From Glutamicibacter ardleyensis (GTDB taxonomy: Bacteria > Actinomycetota > Actinomycetes > Actinomycetales > Micrococcaceae), in contig NZ_BMKX01000002.1 in NCBI RefSeq assembly GCF_014644555.1, forward strand, positions 372,001 to 436,000: a stretch of DNA of 64,000 nucleotides. The letters are read 5' to 3'. Position 1 is the first letter of the stretch, and every line of letters starts with the position of its first letter. Under the pieces are notes generated by a model. That model did not search any database. It was not told the DNA's origin and was given only the letters and a program-made list of their open reading frames with translations. Position numbers and translations under genes: made by a program. Positions 35,618 through 45,174 of this stretch are shown here, in pieces.

Positions 35618-35863
35618 TTAGTTGCGGTTTTTGTGTTGCATCAGCGAATGCCCGGATTCAACGGGGATGAATCCAACGTTGCTGCGCCCAACGTCGATTG
35701 AGTCCAAAGACAAGTGCTCTATCTGTCGGGGCACCCAGTGAGTGCCGTCCCAGTCGTAGATACCCTCGATATGGTCATTTGCGATGTGGTGGTATTTGTC
35801 GCCGTCGTACCGGCCTGGGACGGTAGGGGCTGTGGTCCCAACGATGGGGAATGAAATGCTCAT
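35618..35863 (-). CDS. Small tail-region protein
   Basis: An 81-residue hypothetical protein rich in His and Asp (YDGDKYHHIANDHIEGIYDWDGTHWVPRQ). It shares a LDSIDVGRSNVG segment resembling LDSIDLGKATVGM inside the 1313-residue tip protein encoded just downstream, suggesting a common small fold. AGGAG site seven bases before the ATG. Confidence 0.65.
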   Translation of the reverse strand: MSISFPIVGTTAPTVPGRYDGDKYHHIANDHIEGIYDWDGTHWVPRQIEHLSLDSIDVGRSNVGFIPVESGHSLMQHKNRN

Positions 35864-35871
35864 TGTTTCTC

Positions 35872-36696
35872 CTAGTGGTATGACTTTCGCGCGCGTACTT
35901 CCGCAACGGGGGAGGATGCCGGGTTAGTGGCTTGGACACGTAGCCGGTACCGTCCGGCGTTGATGACGTTGTCCGGCTCCAGAGTGAGCATTGGGCCGCG
36001 TCCCTTATTGGAGGACACCAGAGCGCTTATGTCGGTGCCTCCTGTCCACGTGTCTGTGGTGACACGGCGGGCAGTCCAGTTAGCACAGTCAATGACCACG
36101 TACTGTGTCGCGGTCAACGGCGTGTTCACTGTGATGCGGTCGCCGGTCACATAGTCCTCAACTACCGCTGTGGAGAACGCGCCCTTGACGCGGATCAGTG
36201 CGTCATTGATTGGCCCTGTCCCGTCCAGATTTGTGAGGATCTGCGCGGTCAGGGTTTCAGTGAGTGCTGGGGTTGGGATCGTGTAGGTCAGAGGAGAACG
36301 CCAGAACGGTTCAGGTAGCGTCAACGTCACCTGGTAGTAGGCATAATCATTAGAGACAGGCTCAGGAACAATCGTTTCCAGCACCGTCCCATAGTTCATC
36401 CTCGATACCGAGCCACTGTAGGCGTGGGTGATGGGCAACAGCTTCCGTCGCTGCCCAAACACACCATTGAACTTCTCGATTATCGCCATGAACTCCTCGT
36501 GAGTACTCACAAGGATTCTGTAGCGGAGGGTAAGAGTCCCAGGCATGAACGGCGCCCCCATTTGGGGAATACCGCCGTCCATGCCGGGGAGCTCCAGCAA
36601 CCCACCTACACGGCCAGAGGTCCCTCGAATACCGGACCCTGTGATGAAGAGCAACCAGCCGGCGCCTTCCGGCCCTAATCCATCGACCGTGTACAT
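35872..36696 (-). CDS. Distal tail (Dit-like) protein
   Basis: The 274-residue protein has a siphovirus distal-tail layout: RGTSGRVGGLLELPGMDGG, GTLTLRYRILV, THEEFMAIIEKFNGVFGQRRKLLPI, then a YYQVTLTLPEPFWRS strand and a C-terminal galectin-like beta domain. Dit proteins form the hexameric hub that joins the tail tube to the tip. Position directly after the tape measure gene supports this. AGGAGG five bases before the ATG. Confidence 0.82.
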   Translation of the reverse strand: MYTVDGLGPEGAGWLLFITGSGIRGTSGRVGGLLELPGMDGGIPQMGAPFMPGTLTLRYRILVSTHEEFMAIIEKFNGVFGQRRKLLPITHAYSGSVSRMNYGTVLETIVPEPVSNDYAYYQVTLTLPEPFWRSPLTYTIPTPALTETLTAQILTNLDGTGPINDALIRVKGAFSTAVVEDYVTGDRITVNTPLTATQYVVIDCANWTARRVTTDTWTGGTDISALVSSNKGRGPMLTLEPDNVINAGRYRLRVQATNPASSPVAEVRARKSYH

Positions 36697-36705
36697 GCGG
36701 ACCTC

Positions 36706-39700
36706 CTACAAGTTAGCTAGTTGGTTCGCACGCTCCACGCCCTTAGACGTGGGCTCAGCGATTGGGTAGTAGAACTTGTTGTGCTGAACAACCCGTGGGC
36801 CGTTCAACGCTTCCTGTTCTTCCGTGGTGAGTCGCTTCATCGTGTTCTGAGCGATTTGCGGTTGCTTCGCTGCCTGCTGGGTACCTTGAGCGATAGCGCC
36901 ACCCAAACCAGTTGCAGCGACACCGACAGCGGGTGTCATCTTGATCAGGTTGTCTTTCAGCGTGGTTGCGAAGTTCCCCGAAATGTCCATGGCTACCCGT
37001 GACGGGGAGCGGATGCCGAGAGCACGTTTCAGTGCCCGCTCCATCAGCTTCCCTAGGTTTTCCATGGCCTTTTCGATGTTCTTTTGCTCAGCTTCAAGAC
37101 CCCTCACGAGCCCGCGTGCTGCTTGGATACCGCCTTCATACATGGATTTAGTGACGTTGTCGCCAGCATGACCCGCGTACTTTTCGATGTCCTGGAATGA
37201 CTTGTTGATCTGCTTTACATCCCCGCCAGAACCGGCGAGTAGAGCATCAGCAACGTACGTGCCCTCATTCGTGCCGAGGGCTGCAACCTCTTGGATGATC
37301 AGCGATGAGTAACCCTTTTTCCGTAGGTCATCCAATTTCTTGGCGAACGTACGGATCTGGGATGCTTTCTGCTTCGCACCGCTGAGGATCATTCCGGCGT
37401 TCAAAGGGCCGTCTTTCAACGTGTCCATTGAGAGCAACGTGTCAAAGCCAAACTCACCTGAGAGCTGATCCTTGACCTGGTTCTTCACGCCGAGGAGTTC
37501 CGCGTACTTGTCGTTAGCCGTGTCTAGACGGGTAGCGACTCGTTCAGCGGCTTTCTCCAGCTTGAGGAGTTGGCGTTCAGCGTTGCGGCCTGTAGCGCCC
37601 GCTTGGCTGCGTTTGCCACGGGACAGGTCAGTGTTGCGGGACAGATCCAAGAGCCGGTCTACCTGCGACATGCCCCCACCGGAAGTGAAAGCGTCCTGCA
37701 CTTCACCACGGCGGAGATCCTGCCGGAGATCATATTCCAGCTCGTACAAGCGGGCGGTCTTGGCTTTCTGATCCTGCAACCGTTGCTGTACTTTGTCCAG
37801 CTTTGCCTCAGACGTTTTCAGCGTTTTCTCTGCCCTGTCCAGTGCTTTCTTAGCCGTGGTCTTGTTCTTGCCCTTAGCTTTGTTGTACCGGGATTCGGCA
37901 GCTTTCACTGCGGCCTTACGGGACTTGACCGTGGCCTGGATGTCTTCGATCTGATCGGCGTAGACATCTGCTTGACGTTGGGCGAACTGCGAGTTCGTCC
38001 AACCGCTTGTGTCCACCTTTTTGACGTTGCGTTTCTTCGCCGGCTGAGCCTTAGCCTTACCAGACGAACTAGACCCGCCACCACCGCTTGACGATGGGAC
38101 GGTAATTGAGTCGCCCACATGAATACGGTTCGCGTTCTTGATGTTGTTCGACTTCGCGAGCTGTTGCCACGTAGTGCCGTACCGTTGCGCGATTTCGGAG
38201 AGGGTATCTCCGTTCTTCACGCGGTAGACAGCACCACCCTTAGCGAACGCCTTCACGCCTAGGAGGCCTTGACGGACCATAGAGCGGAGCTTGTACATCT
38301 GCGATTGGCCACCGGCAGCTTGAACTTCCGAGGCAGTCCACACGTGCTCACCATTGGAGAGCATTGCAGGGACTTCATCAGAGGTGCCAGTACCGGGACC
38401 ACGAACGGGGCCACCAGCTGCACGAGTGATACCACCAGAGCCACCACGCCCCGTACTTTCATACGTGACGTTGGTTGTGACCACACGGATACGTGAGGTT
38501 CGATCACGGGCAGCGTTGTCTAGTTGCCGGTTAGCATCACCTGTGGCAGCGGTCGCGAAGATCGTGGCCGTGCGTTTCTTGGACGCAGTGCCGTTGAGTG
38601 CTTTCTCTGCGGCTTCCTTAGCGGCCTTAGCCCCAATCGTCGCTGTGCGCTTTTTCTTCGCTGTTGCGTCGATCTTGTTGCCAGTTTCAGCTGTGCCAGT
38701 TTCCGTGACCTTGATACGCCCGTTAGGTAGCGTCTCCACTTTGAAGCCGAGAGCTTCCAACCCGGCCCGTACTTCCGGTGAGTTGTCATCGATGCTGATC
38801 TCACCATCAGGTGAGGCCATGACGAGCTTGTACAGTTCTTGAAGCTTGATAGACAAGGCCTCAGCAGATCCAGCGTCAGTGATAGCTACGGATGTTTCAC
38901 CTGGCATACCGAATAGCGTCTTGGAGAGCGCTTCCGCTTCACCCTTGGAGATCTTTCCGTCTTCACCCAACTTTCGGATCTGTGCACGGTAGGGCTCCAG
39001 TGCTGCGTCTGCGGCGGCTGCGGCTCCTGCCTCGTTGCCGAGTGCTTTCTCATGGTCCGAGGCAGCGAGAGCGGCGGCTAGCGCTTGATCCTGCAACGGT
39101 GTCAGCATACCCATGAGGCGGTCGCCCGCGTCTGAGAACTCCACCGCGCCGGTCTTAGCGTCAATCAGCCCCTTGTGGAGCTTCTTGCCGTTCTCACCGG
39201 TCTCACCAAAGAATTCACCCAGGGTGCGTGAGGTGGTTGCCAGCTTACGCTGTTGCTCCTCTTGATCTGGGACTACACCATTCAGCGCATCGATGATCGA
39301 CTTATAAGCTTCAAGCCGGGTCGTCGTATCTGCTGCGGAGTCACCCACGGCACTGATAGCTTCGGAAATCCGAGACTGCACTTCCGGCGCCGCGCTCATG
39401 GAGTCGTTTGCACGAGCCCACTCGTCGGAAGATCCTGCGATAGCTTCACGCTGTGTCTTGAGCGCCCCGATAAGGTGCGTCATGTCCACAGTCGATAGCT
39501 TAGACATCGCTTCACTGGTAAGCCCCATGGACATACGCCAGTTCTCCAGTGCCTGCCCACCGTCGCCGGAGGCAATCACGTTTCCGAAGTTGTCGGTCTG
39601 CGTCGTGCTTGCAGCCATGGCAGTGTTGTACTGCTCCAGCTGTTTGATCATGCCGTCATAATCAGCACCACCCTTGGATACAAGGGACGCGGTGTCTTGC

Positions 39701-41658
39701 ACGCTCTTACCTAGGATGCCGAGGGTGTCAGCGACAGACTCAGCACCACTGTTGAACAAGTAGAAGCCCTTGGCGCCGGTGTCGCCGGCTAGCGCGTTGG
39801 CCACCATCTTGTCTGTGTTGTCAGTGATAGCGCCTGTAGCTTCATCCAGGGTGCCCTTGAATTCCTGCACGCGGGCTTTCGCCTCAGCTTGAGCGGCTGA
39901 GTAAGCGCCAAGTGCTGCAACGCCTGCACCAATTGCTAGCCCCCACGGGCCACCGAATACGCTCATCACGCCGCCGAGGGCGTTCTTGAGCCCTGAGCCA
40001 AGGCCCTTGCCTGCGACACGTGCCCCGTCAACGATGCGAGCAAATCCACGACGGGAGTTGTCTGCGGTGAGTGATACTTGGCGGTCTAGGAGTTGTAGCG
40101 GGCGGATCATAGCCTGCTCGATGTTCGGTGCCTGGAGATTGTGCAGGTTGTCCATTTGGGACCGGAACTTAGCTAGCCCACCGGTAGCGGTATTAGTTAG
40201 CCGTGAGCCTAGGTTTTCGATCCAGTCGAATTTGCCCTTCATGGCAGAGAACGCGAGCATCCCACCAACGGCTAGTTGCACTGGGCCGGGGAGCTGTGAG
40301 AAGCCTTCGACTAGGTCGCCTACAAAGCCAATGACAGGTATGCCAGCCTCTACAAGCCCAGCGAGGCCTTCCACCCCGGACTCGAGAAGTGGCACGGCTG
40401 CACTAATGGCAGAGTTCAGGGCACCGGACATGGTGCCTGCTAGTTCGCCTAACACTGGGATCAGCGGTTCACCCGCGGCCAGCGCGTCGGACAGTACGCC
40501 TCGCAGTTCTGGGGATGCCAGGACAAGCGCGGTGATGCCAGCGGCCAATGGGTTGATAGCAAAGCCAAGGTTGCGGAGGATCGGCAGTTGCGTACCCATG
40601 GCCATGAAGCCGGTAGCAACGGCAGCGATGCCGGGGCCGTGGCCTGCTAGCTTCGCTACACCCCATTCGAGGTCTTTCACGTCGAACCCGTTGACTGCGT
40701 TCTTAGCGTCCACTAGGTAGGTGGAGATGTTATTGAATGCGGGACCCATGCGACGGTTCAGCATGGTTACTAGCGGGCCGGCCTGCTTTTCAGCTGCACG
40801 GAGGAGGTCAGCGAACTGGTTAGTCCACTCCACCATGCGCCCGCCACCATTTTTACGGATGAACGGTTCAGCGAGGGCGGAGCCGATGTCACGGCTAGCA
40901 CCCTTGACGCGGTCTAGTGCGCCGGTCATCTGCTGTTTGACGGCAGCGGTTGCCCCATCAAACTTAGTTTTCATGCCAGTGGTTAGAGCGTCCAGGGCTT
41001 CATCAGCGCCTATGGTGCCCTTAGAGATGGATTCGCGGATCTCAGTGCCGGTCTTGCCCATGGCTTGACCAATGAGGGTTGCAGCGTCGATGCCGCGCCC
41101 GCCGAGCATGTTCAAATCTTCCGCGGTCATCTTGCCTGTGGACTGGATCTTAGCGAGGATGTCCACGATGCCGGCCACGTCCTGCGAGGAGCCACCAGTG
41201 GCCGCTACGGCCTGCTGGACAGCATCCATGATGGGGATGACCTTTTTTGCTTCTACACCAAAGCCGAGGAGCTGCTGTTGAGCACCAATGAACACGTCTT
41301 TAGCGAACGGGCTGTTACGTGCGAACGCGTCTAGCTTGTCCATCTGAGCGTTAGCGGCTTCGCCACCACCCATAATGGTTTTCAGTGCTGCACGGGAGTT
41401 CTGTTGCAAGATGTTGTAGGCTCCACCGGTCTGCACAAGATTCTTGAGCAGAGCAACGGTAGTGCCAGCGACTACGCCTGTGGCGACAGACGTGGCGGTT
41501 AGACCACTCTTGAGGGTCTGCGCGCCGCGCTTGCCAGCGTTAGCTAGCCCGTCACCAAAGGACTGTACGTTCTGCTTGGAGTGAGCCAGATCAGAATCGA
41601 AGGTACCCTTATCCAAACGTAGTTTGGCGGTCAGGTCCGCTACAGTGAACTCACTCAT
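36706..41658 (-). CDS. Tape measure protein with internal LysM domain
   Basis: A 1650-residue protein, by far the longest gene, placed after the tail chaperones as in all siphoviruses. N-terminal 300 residues match the tape measure core ([20 protein letters not shown]..., [24 protein letters not shown]), followed by hydrophobic helices (about 320-620) and coiled coils. A LysM motif, [18 protein letters not shown]...[12 protein letters not shown], sits near 1143-1190 and is followed by a Gly/Ser and Lys-rich helical region. It sets tail length and probably passes into the envelope on DNA entry. Confidence 0.93.
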   Translation of the reverse strand: MSEFTVADLTAKLRLDKGTFDSDLAHSKQNVQSFGDGLANAGKRGAQTLKSGLTATSVATGVVAGTTVALLKNLVQTGGAYNILQQNSRAALKTIMGGGEAANAQMDKLDAFARNSPFAKDVFIGAQQQLLGFGVEAKKVIPIMDAVQQAVAATGGSSQDVAGIVDILAKIQSTGKMTAEDLNMLGGRGIDAATLIGQAMGKTGTEIRESISKGTIGADEALDALTTGMKTKFDGATAAVKQQMTGALDRVKGASRDIGSALAEPFIRKNGGGRMVEWTNQFADLLRAAEKQAGPLVTMLNRRMGPAFNNISTYLVDAKNAVNGFDVKDLEWGVAKLAGHGPGIAAVATGFMAMGTQLPILRNLGFAINPLAAGITALVLASPELRGVLSDALAAGEPLIPVLGELAGTMSGALNSAISAAVPLLESGVEGLAGLVEAGIPVIGFVGDLVEGFSQLPGPVQLAVGGMLAFSAMKGKFDWIENLGSRLTNTATGGLAKFRSQMDNLHNLQAPNIEQAMIRPLQLLDRQVSLTADNSRRGFARIVDGARVAGKGLGSGLKNALGGVMSVFGGPWGLAIGAGVAALGAYSAAQAEAKARVQEFKGTLDEATGAITDNTDKMVANALAGDTGAKGFYLFNSGAESVADTLGILGKSVQDTASLVSKGGADYDGMIKQLEQYNTAMAASTTQTDNFGNVIASGDGGQALENWRMSMGLTSEAMSKLSTVDMTHLIGALKTQREAIAGSSDEWARANDSMSAAPEVQSRISEAISAVGDSAADTTTRLEAYKSIIDALNGVVPDQEEQQRKLATTSRTLGEFFGETGENGKKLHKGLIDAKTGAVEFSDAGDRLMGMLTPLQDQALAAALAASDHEKALGNEAGAAAAADAALEPYRAQIRKLGEDGKISKGEAEALSKTLFGMPGETSVAITDAGSAEALSIKLQELYKLVMASPDGEISIDDNSPEVRAGLEALGFKVETLPNGRIKVTETGTAETGNKIDATAKKKRTATIGAKAAKEAAEKALNGTASKKRTATIFATAATGDANRQLDNAARDRTSRIRVVTTNVTYESTGRGGSGGITRAAGGPVRGPGTGTSDEVPAMLSNGEHVWTASEVQAAGGQSQMYKLRSMVRQGLLGVKAFAKGGAVYRVKNGDTLSEIAQRYGTTWQQLAKSNNIKNANRIHVGDSITVPSSSGGGGSSSSGKAKAQPAKKRNVKKVDTSGWTNSQFAQRQADVYADQIEDIQATVKSRKAAVKAAESRYNKAKGKNKTTAKKALDRAEKTLKTSEAKLDKVQQRLQDQKAKTARLYELEYDLRQDLRRGEVQDAFTSGGGMSQVDRLLDLSRNTDLSRGKRSQAGATGRNAERQLLKLEKAAERVATRLDTANDKYAELLGVKNQVKDQLSGEFGFDTLLSMDTLKDGPLNAGMILSGAKQKASQIRTFAKKLDDLRKKGYSSLIIQEVAALGTNEGTYVADALLAGSGGDVKQINKSFQDIEKYAGHAGDNVTKSMYEGGIQAARGLVRGLEAEQKNIEKAMENLGKLMERALKRALGIRSPSRVAMDISGNFATTLKDNLIKMTPAVGVAATGLGGAIAQGTQQAAKQPQIAQNTMKRLTTEEQEALNGPRVVQHNKFYYPIAEPTSKGVERANQLANL

Positions 41659-41667
41659 TGCTACCGC

Positions 41668-42000
41668 CTATTCGCTTTCGGTCTCCGTGAATTCGAGATC
41701 GTCGTTTGTGTCTTTGTGCGGCCCGTCATGCTCTATAACGAGTCCGCAATACGAGTTGCCGTCTGCTGAATGTTTGCCACATTCGGCGTTCGTGCAGTCG
41801 TGCTCGCCGTAGCGGTGTGTTTCGCAGTAGTAGTTACCGCAACCTGGTTCGTCAGCGTCACGATGACCTTCCGGGTTGTCGCCGCATAGGTAGCCAAGGC
41901 CGCGGTCAATCTTGGTTTCGCACCCGGATTTGTCACAGGTTGCTTCCACGCCATAACCGGCTTCGCGCCCGTCTGACAGTGTGTAGTGGGCGTAGCCCAT
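41668..42000 (-). CDS. Cys/His-rich small protein before the tape measure gene
   Basis: A 110-residue protein with repeated Cys pairs (CDKSGCETKID, YLCGDNPEGH, CGNYYCETH, CTNAECGKH, YCGLVIEHDGPH) that should bind two zinc ions. The ATG at 42000 has GGGAG six bases upstream and lies 10 bp after the end of the frameshifted chaperone product. A zinc protein here is unusual: this slot is normally empty. No family recognised. Confidence 0.75.
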   Translation of the reverse strand: MGYAHYTLSDGREAGYGVEATCDKSGCETKIDRGLGYLCGDNPEGHRDADEPGCGNYYCETHRYGEHDCTNAECGKHSADGNSYCGLVIEHDGPHKDTNDDLEFTETESE

Positions 42001-42010
42001 GGTGGTCTCC

Positions 42011-42226
42011 CTATTCAGTACGTTGGAAAGCCCTTGATAAACGGCTATCAGTAGTAAGAAGCCCCTCAATCCGGCGACGCAACCATGCATAGGTGCGGGC
42101 GTTCATGAGGGGCTTATCTAGAATGTCGATGCCGTAGGTCTCGTGAAGATCAACTTCAATGAGGTTCCATTTGGCCAGGATGTTTCGCCATTCGAAAGAC
42201 TCGTTTTCCTTGTCTCCCGCTACCCC
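42011..42226 (-). CDS. Tail assembly chaperone, T part made by -1 frameshift
   Basis: In the -1 frame relative to the upstream chaperone gene, the sequence after its stop encodes a typical gpT-like end: SFEWRNILAKWNLIEVDL, YGIDILDKPLMNARTYAWLRRRI, stopping at 42011-42013. It has no start codon or ribosome site of its own. The likely slip is at GAG-GGG-TAG (GGGG at 42223-42226), where the glycine tRNA on GGG can move back one base and pair perfectly. The product would be a G-T fusion, as in lambda and most siphoviruses. Confidence 0.8.
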   Translation of the reverse strand, partial: GVAGDKENESFEWRNILAKWNLIEVDLHETYGIDILDKPLMNARTYAWLRRRIEGLLTTDSRLSRAFQRTE

Positions 42227-42702
42227 TCGCCCAGATCGACGTTGGATTTCGTCTCTGAATGACTTGGGGTAGACGTATCGTTCGAATCGTCCGGTGACAG
42301 GGTCTCGTTTTCCGCGGCCAAATGGCGCAATATCGTCGAGAGTGAGAGGCCCATCCGCGCCATGTGGACCTCCAGTGCTTTTTCCACGCCACCTGCAATG
42401 AATGCCTCTGCGGCTTCAAGCCCGGACACCTGCCAGAACAGGCTGAGGTTGCATGAGTCTTGGGCGTCTGGCAACCGGAGGTTATCCATGATCCAGTCGT
42501 AGTTCTTTTGACCTAGCGCGAGCCGGTACATGTTCTCCTGCTCTTCGGCAGTGAGTCCTTCACCTGCGAAAGATACGCCCATGACCATGGAGGCCAGTGG
42601 TGCACCCTGGCGGGCTGAGAGTGGCTCAATGTCGAACTTCCCGCGCGGTGTCACTACCTGCAACAATCCGAGCGGGGTCTCTTTGATCTTTATGGTGCTC
42701 AT
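42220..42702 (-). CDS. Tail assembly chaperone, G part
   Basis: A 160-residue protein. It has the layout of phage gpG-like chaperones (EPLSARQGAPLASMVMG, EENMYRLALGQKNYDWIMDNLR, WQVSGLEAAEAFIAGGVEKAL) that keep the tape measure protein soluble during tail building. It ends in a polar low-complexity tail at the presumed frameshift site. Lies between the major tail protein and tape measure genes, the standard place. Confidence 0.85.
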   Translation of the reverse strand: MSTIKIKETPLGLLQVVTPRGKFDIEPLSARQGAPLASMVMGVSFAGEGLTAEEQENMYRLALGQKNYDWIMDNLRLPDAQDSCNLSLFWQVSGLEAAEAFIAGGVEKALEVHMARMGLSLSTILRHLAAENETLSPDDSNDTSTPSHSETKSNVDLGEG

Positions 42703-42730
42703 GGTTTTTCCTTTAGAAGATGTGCGTCAG

Positions 42731-43225
42731 CTAGACGGTCTTGTTTGGGTTGGCAATCGACTTGCGGTCGCCCATCGAAGTGATGTTGAAGCTGAACAGG
42801 TTTGGGTCAGCGTTACCGGTGTTGGCGCGGGTGTCGTTCACGGTGCCGGTGAACTCGTAGGCGTAGGTTGCGCCCTTCTCGTCGTAGTAACGGAAGTGCC
42901 CAACAGCGGCGGAGCCGACGTTCTCAGGGGAGCAGATCGCCAGCAGGGCCACGAGGTATGGCTGGAACTCGCCGGTCTCGTCACGGATCGCCATTACGGA
43001 GAAGTCCATGGTGAAGTCTTCGCCCACCTTGGACTGTGCGGACTTGCCGTGGTGAGCGTAGGTGGCTACGTCTACCATTCGTGCAGCGGGCGTAGGGTTT
43101 ACGCCGGTGATGTCTGGGATGTTGTCCCATGCAGGGGTGCCAACAGGGCCGGTGTTGATGTCTACGCACAGCTCGTAAGAGTTGGCGACACTACCGGCAG
43201 TAGGCTCTGGGATGGTTACTGACAT
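42731..43225 (-). CDS. Major tail (tube) protein
   Basis: The 164-residue protein has the beta-rich pattern of siphovirus tube proteins (YELCVDINTGPVGTPAWDNIPDITGVNP, VATYAHHGKSAQSKVGEDFTMDFSV, YYDEKGATYAYEFTGTVNDT). It lies directly upstream of the chaperones in transcription. Many copies stack to form the tail tube. Confidence 0.85.
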   Translation of the reverse strand: MSVTIPEPTAGSVANSYELCVDINTGPVGTPAWDNIPDITGVNPTPAARMVDVATYAHHGKSAQSKVGEDFTMDFSVMAIRDETGEFQPYLVALLAICSPENVGSAAVGHFRYYDEKGATYAYEFTGTVNDTRANTGNADPNLFSFNITSMGDRKSIANPNKTV

Positions 43226-43264
43226 TGCTTTGCCTCCAGGTGAAGCACACGAGAGTGTGCGGGG

Positions 43265-43708
43265 TTATCGGTTCGTGGTGGGTCGTGCGCAGGCAATCTT
43301 GTAGTTGTCTGCGACTTCCCACCGGTTGTTTCCGTCTACCCCCATGGGGACAGACGATTTACGATGAATGCGACTGACTGGCGGGACACCGGCAATCAGT
43401 GGCACGTATCGTGCGTTGTGCAGTAGGTCGAACACCGCGTCTAGGATGTCGTCCGGGCCGGTCGGATTGTTGCGTGCCCCGCGTGCCCGTACTTGGACAC
43501 TCACATCACTCATCGGTAAGTACTCGTGGTCTGGCCCGCCATAAGCGGACAGCACGATCACTTTGTCAGGGTCTGCGGGGACACGTTTCAGGATGATCGC
43601 GGGGAGCGCACCCGTATAAACGAACTGCGGGTCGTCGCTCCATTCGCCAATACCGGAGTCAGCGAGTAATCGGGCAATACCTTTGAGAAGATCAGTCGTG
43701 AAGCTCAT
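43265..43708 (-). CDS. Tail terminator/completion protein
   Basis: A 147-residue protein (TDLLKGIARLLADSGIG, IILKRVPADPDKVIVLSAYGG, DVSVQVRARGARNNPTGPDDILDAVFDLLHNA) of the phage tail-terminator type that caps the tail and joins it to the head connector. It overlaps the neck gene upstream by four bases (ATGA). Confidence 0.8.
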   Translation of the reverse strand: MSFTTDLLKGIARLLADSGIGEWSDDPQFVYTGALPAIILKRVPADPDKVIVLSAYGGPDHEYLPMSDVSVQVRARGARNNPTGPDDILDAVFDLLHNARYVPLIAGVPPVSRIHRKSSVPMGVDGNNRWEVADNYKIACARPTTNR

Positions 43709-44064
43709 CGCATGGCCCGCCGTATCTGCGCGGCCACGATCTCCATAAGCTCCTGAGCGTTCTCCTCAGCAGGATTCTCCAAGTACTTCGCTTGTCGTCC
43801 GCTCGTGTGCTTCCAGCCCAGCTCTTCATGCTGGCGGGCAGCATAAACAGTATCGTTATGAACTTTGGCCAAGAGATTCCCCGGTGTAGCGGGGATGACG
43901 GACGTTCCTGCCGAGAGTGGACCTTGATCGATAGGCGTAAGTGGGACGGAGAGGGCTTTGAGCCGTTCCGCCGCGATGTTCAGACCGTTAGCGGCAGCAG
44001 CGGCACCTGGCCCGCTACCGAACATGGCACGATCAAAATTCATGTCTACTTTGACTTCGATCAT
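43705..44064 (-). CDS. Neck / HK97 gp10-like protein
   Basis: A 119-residue protein: NGLNIAAERLKALSVPLTPIDQGPLSAGTSV, YAARQHEELGWKHTSGRQAKYLENP, EEIVAAQIRRAMR-like end. The RQHE...G.. KYLE block is typical of HK97 gp10/minor capsid connector proteins. Between the connector gene and the tail terminator gene, as expected. Confidence 0.8.
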   Translation of the reverse strand: MIEVKVDMNFDRAMFGSGPGAAAAANGLNIAAERLKALSVPLTPIDQGPLSAGTSVIPATPGNLLAKVHNDTVYAARQHEELGWKHTSGRQAKYLENPAEENAQELMEIVAAQIRRAMR

Positions 44065-44067
44065 TGG

Positions 44068-44394
44068 TCACTCCAAGTACAGGACCGAATGAGACGGTGC
44101 GTTCGGATGGTTGAAGTAGTTCGATCCCGCAAGCTTTGATTCCCGTTCATGCGGGGTACCTGCCCACACTGTGATCAGTGATTCAGCGGGTACCACCACA
44201 TCGGGGTCTACGACTACGAAACTGTTTGAAGTCACATCAGCGCCGTTGGTGCCTTTGATGACTTGGATCTTGTCTTCGACGTATGCCCGCTCAACGTTCA
44301 CTGGAGCCCCGAATACTTGCCCATTGGGTCCCTGCCCCAATAAAGGCTTGTAGGAGATCTGGTGAGGCATGAGCCTCGCTGGTATGGCTACCAC
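44068..44394 (-). CDS. Head-tail connector (stopper) protein
   Basis: A 108-residue beta-rich protein (HQISYKPLLGQGPNGQVFGAPVNVERAYVEDK, VVVPAESLITVWAGTPHERESKL) like small phage head-closure proteins. It starts with GTG overlapping the end of the adaptor gene. Context-based call. Confidence 0.72.
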   Translation of the reverse strand: MVAIPARLMPHQISYKPLLGQGPNGQVFGAPVNVERAYVEDKIQVIKGTNGADVTSNSFVVVDPDVVVPAESLITVWAGTPHERESKLAGSNYFNHPNAPSHSVLYLE

Positions 44395-44807
44395 ACGTCA
44401 CCAACCCATCCCGTGAGTAATCCAGCGTTAGCGAGGATGTCCACTGACTCAGTGGACATGAGCGCGGTCTGAATGTCTGAGACGGATTCGGCACGTACTT
44501 TTGAGCCACCCAGGCTGAGGGAACCTATCGACATGTTCGACATTCCAACGCCGGCGCCACTAACGTCTCCCGTTTCGTGAGCGTATGCAGCCTGTGCACA
44601 CGTCGCTTCACGGAATGCCGTAGCAATCGCCTGGTTGGTTGGTAGGCCGTCATTGTCGGTGTCGTATAACGCGTTCCGGGTAAGCCGTTCCACTTGGCCT
44701 GAGGCCGTGTGCAACAGGCGTTCTAAGGTCTTGCCTGTGGGTGCACCTAGTTCGGGGCACCATACGGAGTTGGTGAACTCTGCGGTGGAAGCATAGACGC
44801 GTGCCAT
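44388..44807 (-). CDS. Head-tail adaptor protein
   Basis: A 139-residue, mostly helical protein (KTLERLLHTASGQVERLTRNALYDTDNDGLPTNQAIATAFREATCAQAAYAHETGD) of the gp6/gp15-like adaptor kind that docks on the portal. It begins on the last base of the upstream gene (TGATG-type overlap). Confidence 0.78.
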   Translation of the reverse strand: MARVYASTAEFTNSVWCPELGAPTGKTLERLLHTASGQVERLTRNALYDTDNDGLPTNQAIATAFREATCAQAAYAHETGDVSGAGVGMSNMSIGSLSLGGSKVRAESVSDIQTALMSTESVDILANAGLLTGWVGDVW

Positions 44808-45007
44808 TAGCTTTCACGCCGGACGAGTTCGCGGGCGAACATGCGCGCCATGGTCGCGTGCACCTCGCTGGGGGTAGTTAGACGGGCACCCTTGTACTTG
44901 GCGAAGAACGACGCAACCATTGGTGAGTTGGTACGTCCTACACCGTTGCGGAATTGAATGCCGAGGATCAGCCCGTCTACAGGTTCAGGTAATTTGATGA
45001 CTTGCAT
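44807..45007 (-). CDS. Small protein between capsid and adaptor genes
   Basis: A 66-residue protein with a beta hairpin N-terminus and a helical end (EVHATMARMFARELVRRE). The ATG at 45007 is chosen for GGAGG four bases upstream; the frame is open further up through the structured non-coding region, but no better start exists. Function unknown; similar small head proteins occur in actinophages. Confidence 0.7.
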   Translation of the reverse strand: MQVIKLPEPVDGLILGIQFRNGVGRTNSPMVASFFAKYKGARLTTPSEVHATMARMFARELVRRES

Positions 45008-45035
45008 AGCGCCTCCATCTGACACAGGGGAATGA

Positions 45036-45156
45036 AGGCGGTGTGGCGCAGGAAAGCCCATTGCAGGGGTAGAAAGGAACCGGCAAGCATAAGCCCCCGG
45101 GTTAACCTTCACGTTGATTCCATGAGCGCCGGTAACGTGTTGACGCCACACCGCCT
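45036..45156 (-). ncRNA. Candidate structured RNA element in the capsid operon
   Basis: The gap between the major capsid gene and the next gene (45008-45174) is closed by a perfect 13-base inverted repeat: AGGCGGTGTGGCG (45036-45048) and CGCCACACCGCCT (45144-45156), 95 nt apart. Inside, ACCGGC (45079-45084) pairs with GCCGGT (45128-45133). As minus-strand RNA this gives a long outer stem, side loops and an inner stem. No T tract follows, so it is not a plain terminator. No known RNA class is recognised. Confidence 0.5.
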
Positions 45157-45174
45157 AGCTTTGTGTCCCCTGAA

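Noticed and set aside
39986-40720. 244-codon plus-strand frame
   Set aside because: It lies antisense inside the tape measure gene and its composition is that of a mirror frame.
42379-42383. A5 run as the chaperone frameshift site
   Set aside because: The G frame after it still encodes a plausible chaperone end, and the heptamer is not canonical; the GGGG-TAG site fits better, though this is not proven.
42530-43222. 230-codon plus-strand frame
   Set aside because: Antisense to the major tail protein and chaperone genes; Val/Gly-rich mirror composition.
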